A DNA stretch of 64,000 bases from assembly GCA_902591045.1 (NCBI GenBank), contig CACIZC010000002.1:43767-107766 (forward strand), read 5' to 3'. The stretch comes from an uncultured Pelagibacteraceae bacterium (GTDB lineage: Bacteria > Pseudomonadota > Alphaproteobacteria > Pelagibacterales > Pelagibacteraceae). A program made the translations under genes and the position numbers. The notes beneath the pieces were generated by a model. That model did no database searches. It was not told the DNA's origin and worked only from the letters and a program-made list of their open reading frames with translations. Position 1 is the stretch's first letter. Each line of letters starts with the position of its first letter. Shown piece after piece: positions 31,045-40,083 of this stretch.

Positions 31045-31493
31045 TTATTTCTTTCAACTATTGTTGCAGACCACTCTGCGTCGGCAACTCTTTTTCCATT
31101 AACCTTGGCAGTTCCTTTGTATTTCCAAACCTTTCCGTGAGATCTAACTGCTTCGATATCTAAATGTAATTCGCAGTCAGGCATTACAGGGTTTCTAAAA
31201 CGAGCCTTTTCGACACTCATTAAATATACAAGTTTATCTTTATATTCTTTTGGATCAATTCCATGTGCTGTAAGTGCTGCAGCGGCTTGACCAAAAGCTT
31301 CTACAATTAAAACTCCAGGCATTACCGGTTGATCAGGAAAGTGTCCATCAAAATAAAAGTTTCCTTTTTTAACATTAACGATTGCCGTTGCAGATTTTAA
31401 TGGGACTATGTTTATTAACTTATCAATTAAAAGCATTGGCTCCCTATGAGGAAGAAGGTTTTTAATCTTTTCTTTATCTATCGTGTTACTCAT
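31041..31493 (-). CDS. fabZ: 3-hydroxyacyl-ACP dehydratase
   Basis: LLPHREPMLLIDKL, GHFPDQPVMPGVLIVEAFGQAAA. Confidence 0.97.
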   Translation of the reverse strand: MSNTIDKEKIKNLLPHREPMLLIDKLINIVPLKSATAIVNVKKGNFYFDGHFPDQPVMPGVLIVEAFGQAAAALTAHGIDPKEYKDKLVYLMSVEKARFRNPVMPDCELHLDIEAVRSHGKVWKYKGTAKVNGKRVADAEWSATIVERNK

Positions 31494-32487
31494 TGTTTTT
31501 ATTTTTTTTTAAAAATTTTTTTAATGGAACAGCTGGATAACCCATCACGGTTGTATTGTCTGGAATATTTTTAACAACACCACTACCGCCGCCAATTTTG
31601 ACATTGTTTCCAATTTTTAAATGCCCAGAAACTCCTGCTTGTCCACCAATTGAAACATTGTTTCCAATTGTTGAACTTCCTGCAAAACCTACTTGTCCAG
31701 CTATCATGCAATTTTTTCCAATCTTAACATTGTGAGCCATATGAACCTGGTTATCTAAAAAAGTGTTTTCTCCAATAGCGGTATCTCCGATTGATCCTCT
31801 GTCTATTGTGCAGTTTGCTCCTAGCTCTACATTATCTTTTAAAATCACTCTTCCTATATGGGGAAATCTAAAATTGTTATCCTTTATAGGAATAAACCCA
31901 AAACCTTTTACGCCAATTTTACAACCATCTTGTATCACAACATTATTTCCAATTATCGTATTTTTAATTGTAACATTTGAACCTATAAGACAATTTTTTC
32001 CAATTTGTACATCGTGTTCAATAACAGTATTACTACCTATTATGCTCTTAGACCCTATTTTAACTTTTTTTCCAATAAAAATATTCTTACCGAATGTAAC
32101 AGAGGGATATTTTGATGAAATTTTCTTTACTTCCCTAATGGATTGATCAGGATAGTCTAAATCAGCTTCAGGGTAAAATTTTTTAGAAATTTGGGCGGTA
32201 GTAAATAAAACATTTTGAACTATAATTTTTAAACAGTTTTTTGGCAGATAGTCTTTTAAAGAGTCTGTAGTGATACATGCAGAAGCTTTAGTGTGAGATG
32301 CAAACGGCCTATATTGCACTGAATTAAAAAAACTCAAATCTTTACTTGTGGCTTTTTCCAAGGTTTTAACATCAAAGATTTTTATTTTTTTCAAATCTCC
32401 TGATCCTTCAATATTTTTTTTACTATTAGATATTAATTTTTCTAGATAAAATGGACCTTTGGGTAGGAAAAAAACTGTGTCTGACAT
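31486..32487 (-). CDS. lpxD: UDP-3-O-acylglucosamine N-acyltransferase
   Basis: Hexapeptide repeats; DRGSIGDTAIGENTFLDNQVHMAHNVKIGKNCMIAGQ. Confidence 0.96.
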   Translation of the reverse strand: MSDTVFFLPKGPFYLEKLISNSKKNIEGSGDLKKIKIFDVKTLEKATSKDLSFFNSVQYRPFASHTKASACITTDSLKDYLPKNCLKIIVQNVLFTTAQISKKFYPEADLDYPDQSIREVKKISSKYPSVTFGKNIFIGKKVKIGSKSIIGSNTVIEHDVQIGKNCLIGSNVTIKNTIIGNNVVIQDGCKIGVKGFGFIPIKDNNFRFPHIGRVILKDNVELGANCTIDRGSIGDTAIGENTFLDNQVHMAHNVKIGKNCMIAGQVGFAGSSTIGNNVSIGGQAGVSGHLKIGNNVKIGGGSGVVKNIPDNTTVMGYPAVPLKKFLKKNKNNE

Positions 32488-32493
32488 TAAAAC

Positions 32494-33015
32494 TTAATTT
32501 AAATTCAAAGATTTTAGTTCTTTGTCTAATATTACTAATATTTTATCTGTTAAATCTATAGAGGTAGTTCCCATTACAACGTATTTTTTATCAACAATTA
32601 GTTTTATATTATTTTCATCCATATATTTTTTTAATATTGGATTAATTGCTTTTAATAATTCATTTCTTCCCTTGTTTCTTCTTTTAGCAAAATCGCTAGA
32701 TGCACTAGCTCGTTTCTTCTGATATGCGACATTTTTTTCTCTAAGTGAATTTATATTTTTTTTATATTCATCCTCAGACATTGTTTTCTTTTTTGAAATT
32801 AAATCAACTTCCTTTTTTTTTAATTCTTCCCCTTCTTTTTTAAGTTTTTTATCTTCACTTACAAGTTTTTTCTTTAATTGCTCTTGAGCTTCTTTGCCTG
32901 CTTTACTTTGATTCATTAATTTTCTCATATCAATAAAATAAGTTTCTGAAGCAAATGAATGGCTACTTAAAAAAATTAAAACAAAAAATATAGTTATAAT
33001 TTTGATTATTTTCAT
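32494..33015 (-). CDS. OmpH/Skp-family periplasmic chaperone
   Basis: Signal peptide, charged coiled coil, FIDMRKLMNQSKAGKEAQEQLKK; between bamA and lpxD. Confidence 0.88.
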   Translation of the reverse strand: MKIIKIITIFFVLIFLSSHSFASETYFIDMRKLMNQSKAGKEAQEQLKKKLVSEDKKLKKEGEELKKKEVDLISKKKTMSEDEYKKNINSLREKNVAYQKKRASASSDFAKRRNKGRNELLKAINPILKKYMDENNIKLIVDKKYVVMGTTSIDLTDKILVILDKELKSLNLN

Positions 33016-33016
33016 A

Positions 33017-35260
33017 TTAAAAAGAAGTCCCTATTTGAAATCTAAAAGTTTGAGCTTCATCTGTAGATGCTTTACTAATAGGTTGTGCTACTACAAAAGT
33101 AAGTGGACCTATTGGAGTATAAACGTTTGAAGCAATTCCAACTGAGGATCTAATTGTATTAGAATCGTTAATCGAACTATCGTAATCAGCTTCCCATAAA
33201 TTTGCTGCGTCTAAGAAAACGCTAACATCTGTTTGTGTGCTTTCTGGTAACAAATTTGGTAATGCTGCCTCAAAGTTTAGTGCTGTAGCATAGTTTCCAC
33301 CAACATAGTCATTTCCATCTTTGGGTCCTATTTTACCTTTTTCAAAACCCCTAATACGCCTTGAAGGTATATGAATTCTTTTACTTAACCTTACATCCTC
33401 ATCAACACCAATAATGTTGGCTCCATAAAATTTTAGTGAACCAATAACGTTCTCGGTAAACAAATGATATTTTGTATAGTAAATAGCATTATAAATTGAT
33501 GCTTGGTCTGTAATAATAGGTAGCTCCTGTTGGAATGAAGTTATAGCGCCTGAAGTTGGCATAAATTTTCTATCTCTTGTGTCCCTATCTATACCATATC
33601 CAAATGTCAAATCTGTGAAATTACCTTCTTGTTTTTTTAATAGTGTGGTTGCGCTATCATCCACTCTTAAGTCGTCAAACATTAAATTTAACTTTGGTGA
33701 TAAATAAATTCCTTTATATTGTTCAAATCTAGTTCCTAATTTAAATTCAGTTAATGTATTTTCGTATCCAGAGTTTGGAGAATCTTCTTTGGTATTAGTT
33801 ATGCCACCAAAAACAAGATTTCCGGAGTTTCTAAAATTTGGCTCTGAAATCTGTAAACCTCCTCTTACTGAACGCTCAGTTAGTGCTAAAGAAGCGTCAA
33901 CATTTTGCCCTTTACCTAAATAATTGGTCTCGGTTAAAGAAAATTGAAAAGATGTGCCTTCGGTACCTACGCCTGCTCCAGCTGAAATTTCACCAGTCGG
34001 TTTTTCTTCCACTAAAATCTCCATTATTTTTAAATCTTTTGATGAACCATCTTTTAATTTAGCATCGACAGTTTTAAATATATTTCTTGCTTTTAGTTCA
34101 GATATAGACTTTTGCATTTTGACATCACTAAAAGGGTCTCCTTCGTCTAATAATAATTCTGATCTTATGACAGAGTCATTTGTGACTGTGTTTCCTAAAA
34201 TATTTACCCTTTCAACTTGAATTTTTGGCCCTTCAAAAATTTTAAATACTACATCTATCCCATCTTTATCGATTGTTTCTGAAACAGAATGTTGAACAAA
34301 TTGCAGTTCGTTATTATCAATAATTTCATCAATACTGGAGAGTATTTTTTGAATCTTGAATGGAGAATAATATTCGCCGGCAAATTTTAAAAATTCTGAA
34401 TTTAAATCTAAAAATATTTTTTTATCAAAAACAGGGTCTATATCTGTTGATATTTTTTTAATTCTATATCTGTTTCCAGCATTAACGCTAAATGTAAGTT
34501 TAACTGACTCTTGGTCCTTTAGCTCAACACTGCTTGATACAACCTGGACTTCATAATATCCAAGTCCTTTCATATAATTTGTTAATAATCTTTTGTCTAG
34601 TTCAATTCTATCAGGGTTAAGATATATGTTTCTTGATAATACTTTCCAAAACTTAGCTTCTTCAGATGCAATCACATCTCGTAATCTTTTGGCTTTAACT
34701 TTTTTATCTCCAATAAAGAATATTTTACTTATTTTATTTCTTGGTCCTCTATTGATAGAATAAATTAAATTAACTCTATTTAAATCTGATCCTAGGTCTT
34801 GTATGTTTGCTTGTACTTCAGTTGAATAATATCCGTGGGATTTATAAATTGATTTTATAACTTCTATATCGTTACTAACATCGCTTTCGATGTATGAGCC
34901 TTTTTCTTTCAAAAGAATATGTTTCAAAACTAATTGCTTAAATTTTTTTGCTTTCTCGCCTTCGATAATTATTGTGTCAATTATTGGGTTTTCTTTAACT
35001 TCAATATTTAAAATCCCATTAGAAAAATTAGTAGAGACTTCAGAAAAGAATTTGGTTCCATAAAGTCTTTTAATAATTAAATTAATATCATCATTAGAGT
35101 AATTTTTGTTTAATTCAATTTCACCATATACTTTTATGGTTGCTTCTGAGATTCTATTATTTCCAGTAATTTGAACTTTTTTCAAAATTTCTGCATACAG
35201 ATTGCTAGATATGCAAAGCAAAAAAATTAAAATAACAGCTTTATAAATTTTATTAACCAT
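33017..35260 (-). CDS. bamA: Outer membrane protein assembly factor BamA
   Basis: POTRA repeats, C-terminal beta barrel with RRIRGFEKGKIGP and terminal F (FRFQIGTSF). Confidence 0.96.
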   Translation of the reverse strand: MVNKIYKAVILIFLLCISSNLYAEILKKVQITGNNRISEATIKVYGEIELNKNYSNDDINLIIKRLYGTKFFSEVSTNFSNGILNIEVKENPIIDTIIIEGEKAKKFKQLVLKHILLKEKGSYIESDVSNDIEVIKSIYKSHGYYSTEVQANIQDLGSDLNRVNLIYSINRGPRNKISKIFFIGDKKVKAKRLRDVIASEEAKFWKVLSRNIYLNPDRIELDKRLLTNYMKGLGYYEVQVVSSSVELKDQESVKLTFSVNAGNRYRIKKISTDIDPVFDKKIFLDLNSEFLKFAGEYYSPFKIQKILSSIDEIIDNNELQFVQHSVSETIDKDGIDVVFKIFEGPKIQVERVNILGNTVTNDSVIRSELLLDEGDPFSDVKMQKSISELKARNIFKTVDAKLKDGSSKDLKIMEILVEEKPTGEISAGAGVGTEGTSFQFSLTETNYLGKGQNVDASLALTERSVRGGLQISEPNFRNSGNLVFGGITNTKEDSPNSGYENTLTEFKLGTRFEQYKGIYLSPKLNLMFDDLRVDDSATTLLKKQEGNFTDLTFGYGIDRDTRDRKFMPTSGAITSFQQELPIITDQASIYNAIYYTKYHLFTENVIGSLKFYGANIIGVDEDVRLSKRIHIPSRRIRGFEKGKIGPKDGNDYVGGNYATALNFEAALPNLLPESTQTDVSVFLDAANLWEADYDSSINDSNTIRSSVGIASNVYTPIGPLTFVVAQPISKASTDEAQTFRFQIGTSF

Positions 35261-36431
35261 TTTTTTTATTAATTATTTCCTCAGTTTTTCTTCTTGCCCA
35301 TTCATCAATTTTATAAATTTCATTAATGCTTGGGGACTTTTTTATAGCATATTTTTTGAAATCTTTATCGCTAAAAACAGCCTTTAAATACAAATAGATG
35401 CTTTTATATGATATTTTATTTTTAATAAAACTATCAACTAATACCTCATTACTAGCATTTAAAATTATAGAACCCGAATTTTCACAGATCTTTTTTGACA
35501 AGAGAGTAACAATTGGAAATTTTTTTTTATCTACTTTTTCAAAAGTTAAGCTTTGTTTTTTTTTATTAAAACTATTTTTTTTAAGATTTAAAACTTCAAT
35601 ATCATAATTATTGTCATAAATAGCATTAGCAATAGGTATGGACATATCAGTTTCATGATAAAGAAATTTACTTTGTCCATTTTTTAAAACAACAATAGCA
35701 TGAACGAGTGATTGCGAATGTATAATGATTTTATATTTGTCTTTATTAAATGGGAAAATCTTCCATGCTTCAATTACTTCTAGAACCTTATTCATTAAAT
35801 TAGATGAGTCTATTGAAATTTTTTTTCCCATTTTCCAATTTGGATGTTTTATAGCATCTTTAGATTTTATATTTTTTAACGAGCTTAAAGACTTTCTTAA
35901 AAAAGGGCCTCCTGATGCAGTAATGTAAATATTTTTAATATCTTTATCTTTATAATTTTTAGTAAGTTGATTTATTGAAAAATGTTCAGAGTCAATTGGT
36001 ACAACTATAGATTTATTTTTTTTACTTAATTGTTTTATAATATGCCACCCACATATAGCTGTCTCTTTGTTGGCTAAAAGTAGTTTTTTACTTTGGGTTG
36101 TAAATTTAATTGTAGGATCAAGTCCAGCTATACCAACTATAGCAGATACAGTTATATCAAATTTCATTTTCATTAATGGTAAATCAGAAAAATTATTTAA
36201 TATTTTAGTTTTATTTTTTTTGTATTTATTTTTAATTTTCTTAAAAACTAATGGATCAGTAACAATAAAGTAATTGGGTTTAAATTTAATAATCTGTTTA
36301 TTAATTAATGAATAATTTGAATGCGCAGATAATAAATAGATTTTAAATTTTTTAAGATTTTTTTCAAATATACTAAGCGAGGTTTGACCTATTGAACCTG
36401 TTGATCCTAAAATAGCAATTTTTTTTTTCAT
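35253..36431 (-). CDS. dxr: 1-deoxy-D-xylulose 5-phosphate reductoisomerase
   Basis: IAILGSTGSIGQTSL, LLANKETAICGW, PIDSEHFSI, ASGGPFL. Confidence 0.96.
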   Translation of the reverse strand: MKKKIAILGSTGSIGQTSLSIFEKNLKKFKIYLLSAHSNYSLINKQIIKFKPNYFIVTDPLVFKKIKNKYKKNKTKILNNFSDLPLMKMKFDITVSAIVGIAGLDPTIKFTTQSKKLLLANKETAICGWHIIKQLSKKNKSIVVPIDSEHFSINQLTKNYKDKDIKNIYITASGGPFLRKSLSSLKNIKSKDAIKHPNWKMGKKISIDSSNLMNKVLEVIEAWKIFPFNKDKYKIIIHSQSLVHAIVVLKNGQSKFLYHETDMSIPIANAIYDNNYDIEVLNLKKNSFNKKKQSLTFEKVDKKKFPIVTLLSKKICENSGSIILNASNEVLVDSFIKNKISYKSIYLYLKAVFSDKDFKKYAIKKSPSINEIYKIDEWARRKTEEIINKKNG

Positions 36432-37087
36432 TAAGGAAATATTTTAAAATAGTAAATAATGTATGCTGTTATAACAACGAACATCAGGCTATCTATTCTA
36501 TCAAAGATTCCACCGTGTCCTGGTAAAAGTTTACCTGTGTCTTTAATTTTTTCTAATCGCTTAAAATATGAAATAGTAATATCGCCTACCTGTGCCGCAA
36601 GTGAAAAAATTATTGCTAAAATAAAATATCTAGGTTTTTGAAATATTTCAGAATCTATTTCTGTTAAAAATTCAATAATAAATCCAATTAAAAAAACGCT
36701 TAAGATTGAGAAAATAAATGAACCTATTGCTCCAGAAACTGTTTTGTTTGGACTAATTTTTGTTAACTTTTTCCATTTAAAAAGTTTTCCAAAAATATAA
36801 CCTCCAATATCTGATGCTATTGTTAAAATTATAACCCAAATAAGTAATACATATGATGATGCTGTATCATTTCTTAAAAATAAAATTGCAAACAGTGAAG
36901 CTACTAAAATTAAATCTAAAACTATTATCGTAAGCTTTTTTTTAAAGTTTGAAAAAACTTCAAAATTTCCTAAAATCAAAATTGCATACAAAAACGAAAC
37001 TATATAATAACCGCCCTTAATTATAAAAAATATGGAAAATGGAAATACAATTATTGATGTTAAAACTCTTTTTTCTAAATTTTTCAT
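36431..37087 (-). CDS. cdsA: Phosphatidate cytidylyltransferase
   Basis: Multi-TM; LSPNKT-like ISPNKTVSGAIGS and C-terminal GDITISYFKRLEKIKDTGKLLPGHGGIFDRIDSLM. Confidence 0.95.
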   Translation of the reverse strand: MKNLEKRVLTSIIVFPFSIFFIIKGGYYIVSFLYAILILGNFEVFSNFKKKLTIIVLDLILVASLFAILFLRNDTASSYVLLIWVIILTIASDIGGYIFGKLFKWKKLTKISPNKTVSGAIGSFIFSILSVFLIGFIIEFLTEIDSEIFQKPRYFILAIIFSLAAQVGDITISYFKRLEKIKDTGKLLPGHGGIFDRIDSLMFVVITAYIIYYFKIFP

Positions 37088-37761
37088 ATTGTACCAAAAT
37101 TTCTTTTTATTAATCGATAATTTCTAATAATTTTTCTTAAATCATTTCCATTAAAATCAGGCCATAATTTATCAAGAAAGTAAAGTTCTGAATAAGCTAA
37201 TTGCCACAACATAAAATTACTCAAACGTCTTTGTCCTCCAGTTCTAATCAAAATATCAGGGTCAGGCAGTTTATTTGTGTACAGATTTTTACTTATTTGA
37301 GATTCTGTAATTTTTGAACGATTTTTTTTTAGTTTAACAAACGCATCTTTTATTTCATTTTTTGAGCCATAGTTCAAAGCTAAATTTACTATAAGTTTTT
37401 TATTTTTTTTTGTTTTTCTTAATGTGTCTTTTAAAATCTTTTTTAACGAATAGGAAAAAGAAGATGTATTACCTAATATATTAATTTTAATACCATTTTT
37501 TACAACATTTTTAATTTCTTTCTTAAAATATAAAGTAATTAAATTAAATAAAAAATTAATCTCGCCTTTTGGTCTTTTCCAGTTTTCAGTTGAGAAAACA
37601 TAAAATGTGATAATTGGAATTTTTAATTTTAGTGATGCTTTAACTATTTTTTCAACGGTATTTACACCTTTAAGATGGCCATAATTTCTGCCCTTTTTTC
37701 TTTTTTTTCCCCACCTGCCATTACCATCCATAATAATAGCAACATGGTTAATTTTATTCAT
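37084..37761 (-). CDS. uppS: Isoprenyl (undecaprenyl diphosphate) transferase
   Basis: HVAIIMDGNGRWG, TFYVFSTENWKRP, DILIRTGGQRRLSNFMLWQLAYSELYF. Confidence 0.97.
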   Translation of the reverse strand: MNKINHVAIIMDGNGRWGKKRKKGRNYGHLKGVNTVEKIVKASLKLKIPIITFYVFSTENWKRPKGEINFLFNLITLYFKKEIKNVVKNGIKINILGNTSSFSYSLKKILKDTLRKTKKNKKLIVNLALNYGSKNEIKDAFVKLKKNRSKITESQISKNLYTNKLPDPDILIRTGGQRRLSNFMLWQLAYSELYFLDKLWPDFNGNDLRKIIRNYRLIKRNFGTI

Positions 37762-38318
37762 AAATTAAGAATTTCTTTTTCTTTTTCAGCCAATATTTTA
37801 TCTATTGCGGTAATACTGTTGTCAGTATTTTTTTGGATTTCTTTCTCAAAATTTTTTCCCTCATCTTCGCTAATAGACTTAGCTTTTATTAATTTTTTTA
37901 TATTATCATTCGCGTCTCTTCTAATACTTCTAATTGAAACTTTATTTTTTTCACCAATAATTTTTAAATTTTTAGTCAACTCTACTCTTCTTTCTTCAGT
38001 AAGCTGAGGAATTCTTATTCTTAGAACTTGGCCATCAATTTGTGGGTTAACTCCTAAATTTGATTTTTTGATTTCGCTATCTATTAAATTTACATTTGAC
38101 TTGTCCCAAACCTGAATTGCGATTGTTCTTGGTTCAGGTATTGTAATGGTGGCCAATTGATTAATTGGCATCTTTTGACCATAAACATCTATTCTTAGTA
38201 AATCAAACATCGCAGGATTTGCTCGTCCAGTTCTAAGTGTTCCTAAATCTTTTTTTAATGATAAAATTGTTTTTTCCATTTTTTGAGAAATTTCTTTTGT
38301 ATCAAAATTTGTGCTCAT
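37758..38318 (-). CDS. frr: Ribosome recycling factor
   Basis: LRTGRANPAMFD, INQLATITIPEPRTI, IPQLTEERR. Confidence 0.97.
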   Translation of the reverse strand: MSTNFDTKEISQKMEKTILSLKKDLGTLRTGRANPAMFDLLRIDVYGQKMPINQLATITIPEPRTIAIQVWDKSNVNLIDSEIKKSNLGVNPQIDGQVLRIRIPQLTEERRVELTKNLKIIGEKNKVSIRSIRRDANDNIKKLIKAKSISEDEGKNFEKEIQKNTDNSITAIDKILAEKEKEILNL

Positions 38319-38324
38319 AAATAT

Positions 38325-39188
38325 TTAGATACCTTCTCCCACTTTAAATCTTAAAAAATCTAACACTTCTATTTTTTCTTTGGTTGAGTGTGCTTTTAAA
38401 ACATCTCTCACTTTTTTTTTAGTATCCATTATCCAAATTTGATTTAACAAAGTATTATCTGAGATAAATTTCTTGAGTTTACCGCTTGAAATTTTATCAA
38501 CCATATCACCTTTTTTACCGCTATTTTTTACCTCTTCTTTAATAATTTCAAGTTCTTTTTCTAATACATCTTTTTTAATATCCTTTTCATCTATAGCTAG
38601 TGGTGAAGATGCAGCTATATGCATCGCTAATTTGTTCCCTAAATCATTTAGATCAGTATTTTCAATTTTTTTTAACTTAATTACTGAAGCAACTTTTCCT
38701 ATGTCTTTTTCAATTGAATTATGAACGTAACTAAAATTTAAACCTTGGTTGTCAAAAAATTTAGATCTTCTAATAGTAATTTTTTCCCCAATTTTAGAAA
38801 TTAATTCTATTAAAGATTCTTCTACTGTTTTATTGTTTTTCATTTTTGAAGAATTTATTTTTTTAATATCAGCTTTATTTTGAAAATTAATATCTGAAAT
38901 TTCTTTACAGAAAGATATAAATTCCTTGTTTTTGGCAACGAAATCAGTTTCGCTATTTATTTCAATTGCTGAAATCATATTGTTTTTTTTACAAATTAAA
39001 ACCAAACCGTCTGCAGCTACTCGCCCCATTTTTTTTGTGGCTTTCGCAATTCCTTTTTTTCTTAAATATTCTACAGATTTTTCAATATCTCCATTATTTT
39101 CATCTATGGCTAATTTACAATCTTTAAAACCTACTCCGGTTATCTCCCTTAATTTTTTAATATTTTCGAGATTTTGCTTATTAGACAT
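38325..39188 (-). CDS. tsf: Elongation factor Ts
   Basis: LREITGVGFKDCKLAI, EINSETDFVAKN, AMHIAASSP. Confidence 0.97.
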   Translation of the reverse strand: MSNKQNLENIKKLREITGVGFKDCKLAIDENNGDIEKSVEYLRKKGIAKATKKMGRVAADGLVLICKKNNMISAIEINSETDFVAKNKEFISFCKEISDINFQNKADIKKINSSKMKNNKTVEESLIELISKIGEKITIRRSKFFDNQGLNFSYVHNSIEKDIGKVASVIKLKKIENTDLNDLGNKLAMHIAASSPLAIDEKDIKKDVLEKELEIIKEEVKNSGKKGDMVDKISSGKLKKFISDNTLLNQIWIMDTKKKVRDVLKAHSTKEKIEVLDFLRFKVGEGI

Positions 39189-39204
39189 TTTGTTAATTTA
39201 AAAT

Positions 39205-39969
39205 TTATTTTTTCTTTTCTAATTTAGAATTTTCCTTAACACTTTTGCCATTTTTTTTTAATTCTTCGACTGGTTTTTTGGCAATGTATTTTTTTGCATC
39301 TAAAATAGTATCCTTTAAAAGCTCACAATAAAGATTGATTGATCTTCTTGCGTCATCGTTCCCTGGAATTGGATATCTAATGTCTGTGGGATCGGAATTT
39401 GTATCTAAAATTGCTGCTATAGGAATTTTTAATTTAGTTGCTTCTTTAACTGCCAATGACTCGACGTTTGTATCGATTATAAAAAGCATTTCTGGAACTT
39501 TATTCATTTGAGAAATACCACCTAACGATCTTTTTAATTTATCTCTTTCTTTTCCTAATTTAAGTATTTCTTTTTTGGTAAAACCAATATCTTCTTTGGA
39601 TAAATCTTGATCTAATTTTTTTAATCTTTTTATTGAATTTTGAATAGTTTTCCAATTAGTTAACATACCTCCGAGCCATCTATAATTTACATAAAACTGA
39701 CCTGTCTCATTAGCTAATTTCAATATAGTTTCAGCTGCTTGTTTTTTGGTTGAAACGATTAAAATTTTCCCTCCACCTGAAATACATTTGTGTACTTCTT
39801 TCATGGCATCTTTAATCAGTAACAAAGTCTTTGTAAGATCAATGATATGTATAGAGTTTTTCTCTCCAAAAATAAATTTTTTCATTTTTGGATTCCATCT
39901 CAAAGTCTTATGGCCAAGATGAACTCCGGCTTCTAATAATTGTTTAATAGATATGCTTGGTATATTCAT
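39205..39969 (-). CDS. rpsB: 30S ribosomal protein S2
   Basis: LLEAGVHLGHKTLRWNPKMKKFIFGEKN, YRWLGGMLTNWKT, IPGNDDARRSI. Confidence 0.98.
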   Translation of the reverse strand: MNIPSISIKQLLEAGVHLGHKTLRWNPKMKKFIFGEKNSIHIIDLTKTLLLIKDAMKEVHKCISGGGKILIVSTKKQAAETILKLANETGQFYVNYRWLGGMLTNWKTIQNSIKRLKKLDQDLSKEDIGFTKKEILKLGKERDKLKRSLGGISQMNKVPEMLFIIDTNVESLAVKEATKLKIPIAAILDTNSDPTDIRYPIPGNDDARRSINLYCELLKDTILDAKKYIAKKPVEELKKNGKSVKENSKLEKKK

Positions 39970-39976
39970 AATTTTT

Positions 39977-40038
39977 CCGGTTTATCCTCCACAACATTTC
40001 CTTTCGGACCGGTAAGCTTTCGCTCATTGTTGTGTGCG
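39977..40038 (-). ncRNA. Structured rpsB 5' leader (predicted pseudoknot, likely S2 autoregulatory leader)
   Basis: Minus-strand RNA: CACAACA (40028-40034) pairs with UGUUGUG (39990-39996); internal GAGC-GAAA-GCUU and UCC-GAAA-GGA hairpins; ACCGGU (40008-40013) complementary to AACCGG (39977-39982) flanking the SD GGAGGA (39985-39990). Confidence 0.75.
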
Positions 40039-40052
40039 AATTTTTATAACTA

Positions 40053-40079
40053 TGTATAATTTAAAAATATAGAAATCAA
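40053..40079 (-). promoter_or_regulatory. Possible rpsB promoter
   Basis: Minus strand TTGATT (40074-40079) - 15 bp - TATACA (40053-40058), just upstream of the structured leader; spacing shorter than ideal. Confidence 0.4.
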
Positions 40080-40083
40080 GCTG

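Noticed and set aside
31763-32146. 127-aa ORF antisense to lpxD
   Set aside because: Reverse translation of hexapeptide repeats gives a repetitive-looking but spurious ORF.
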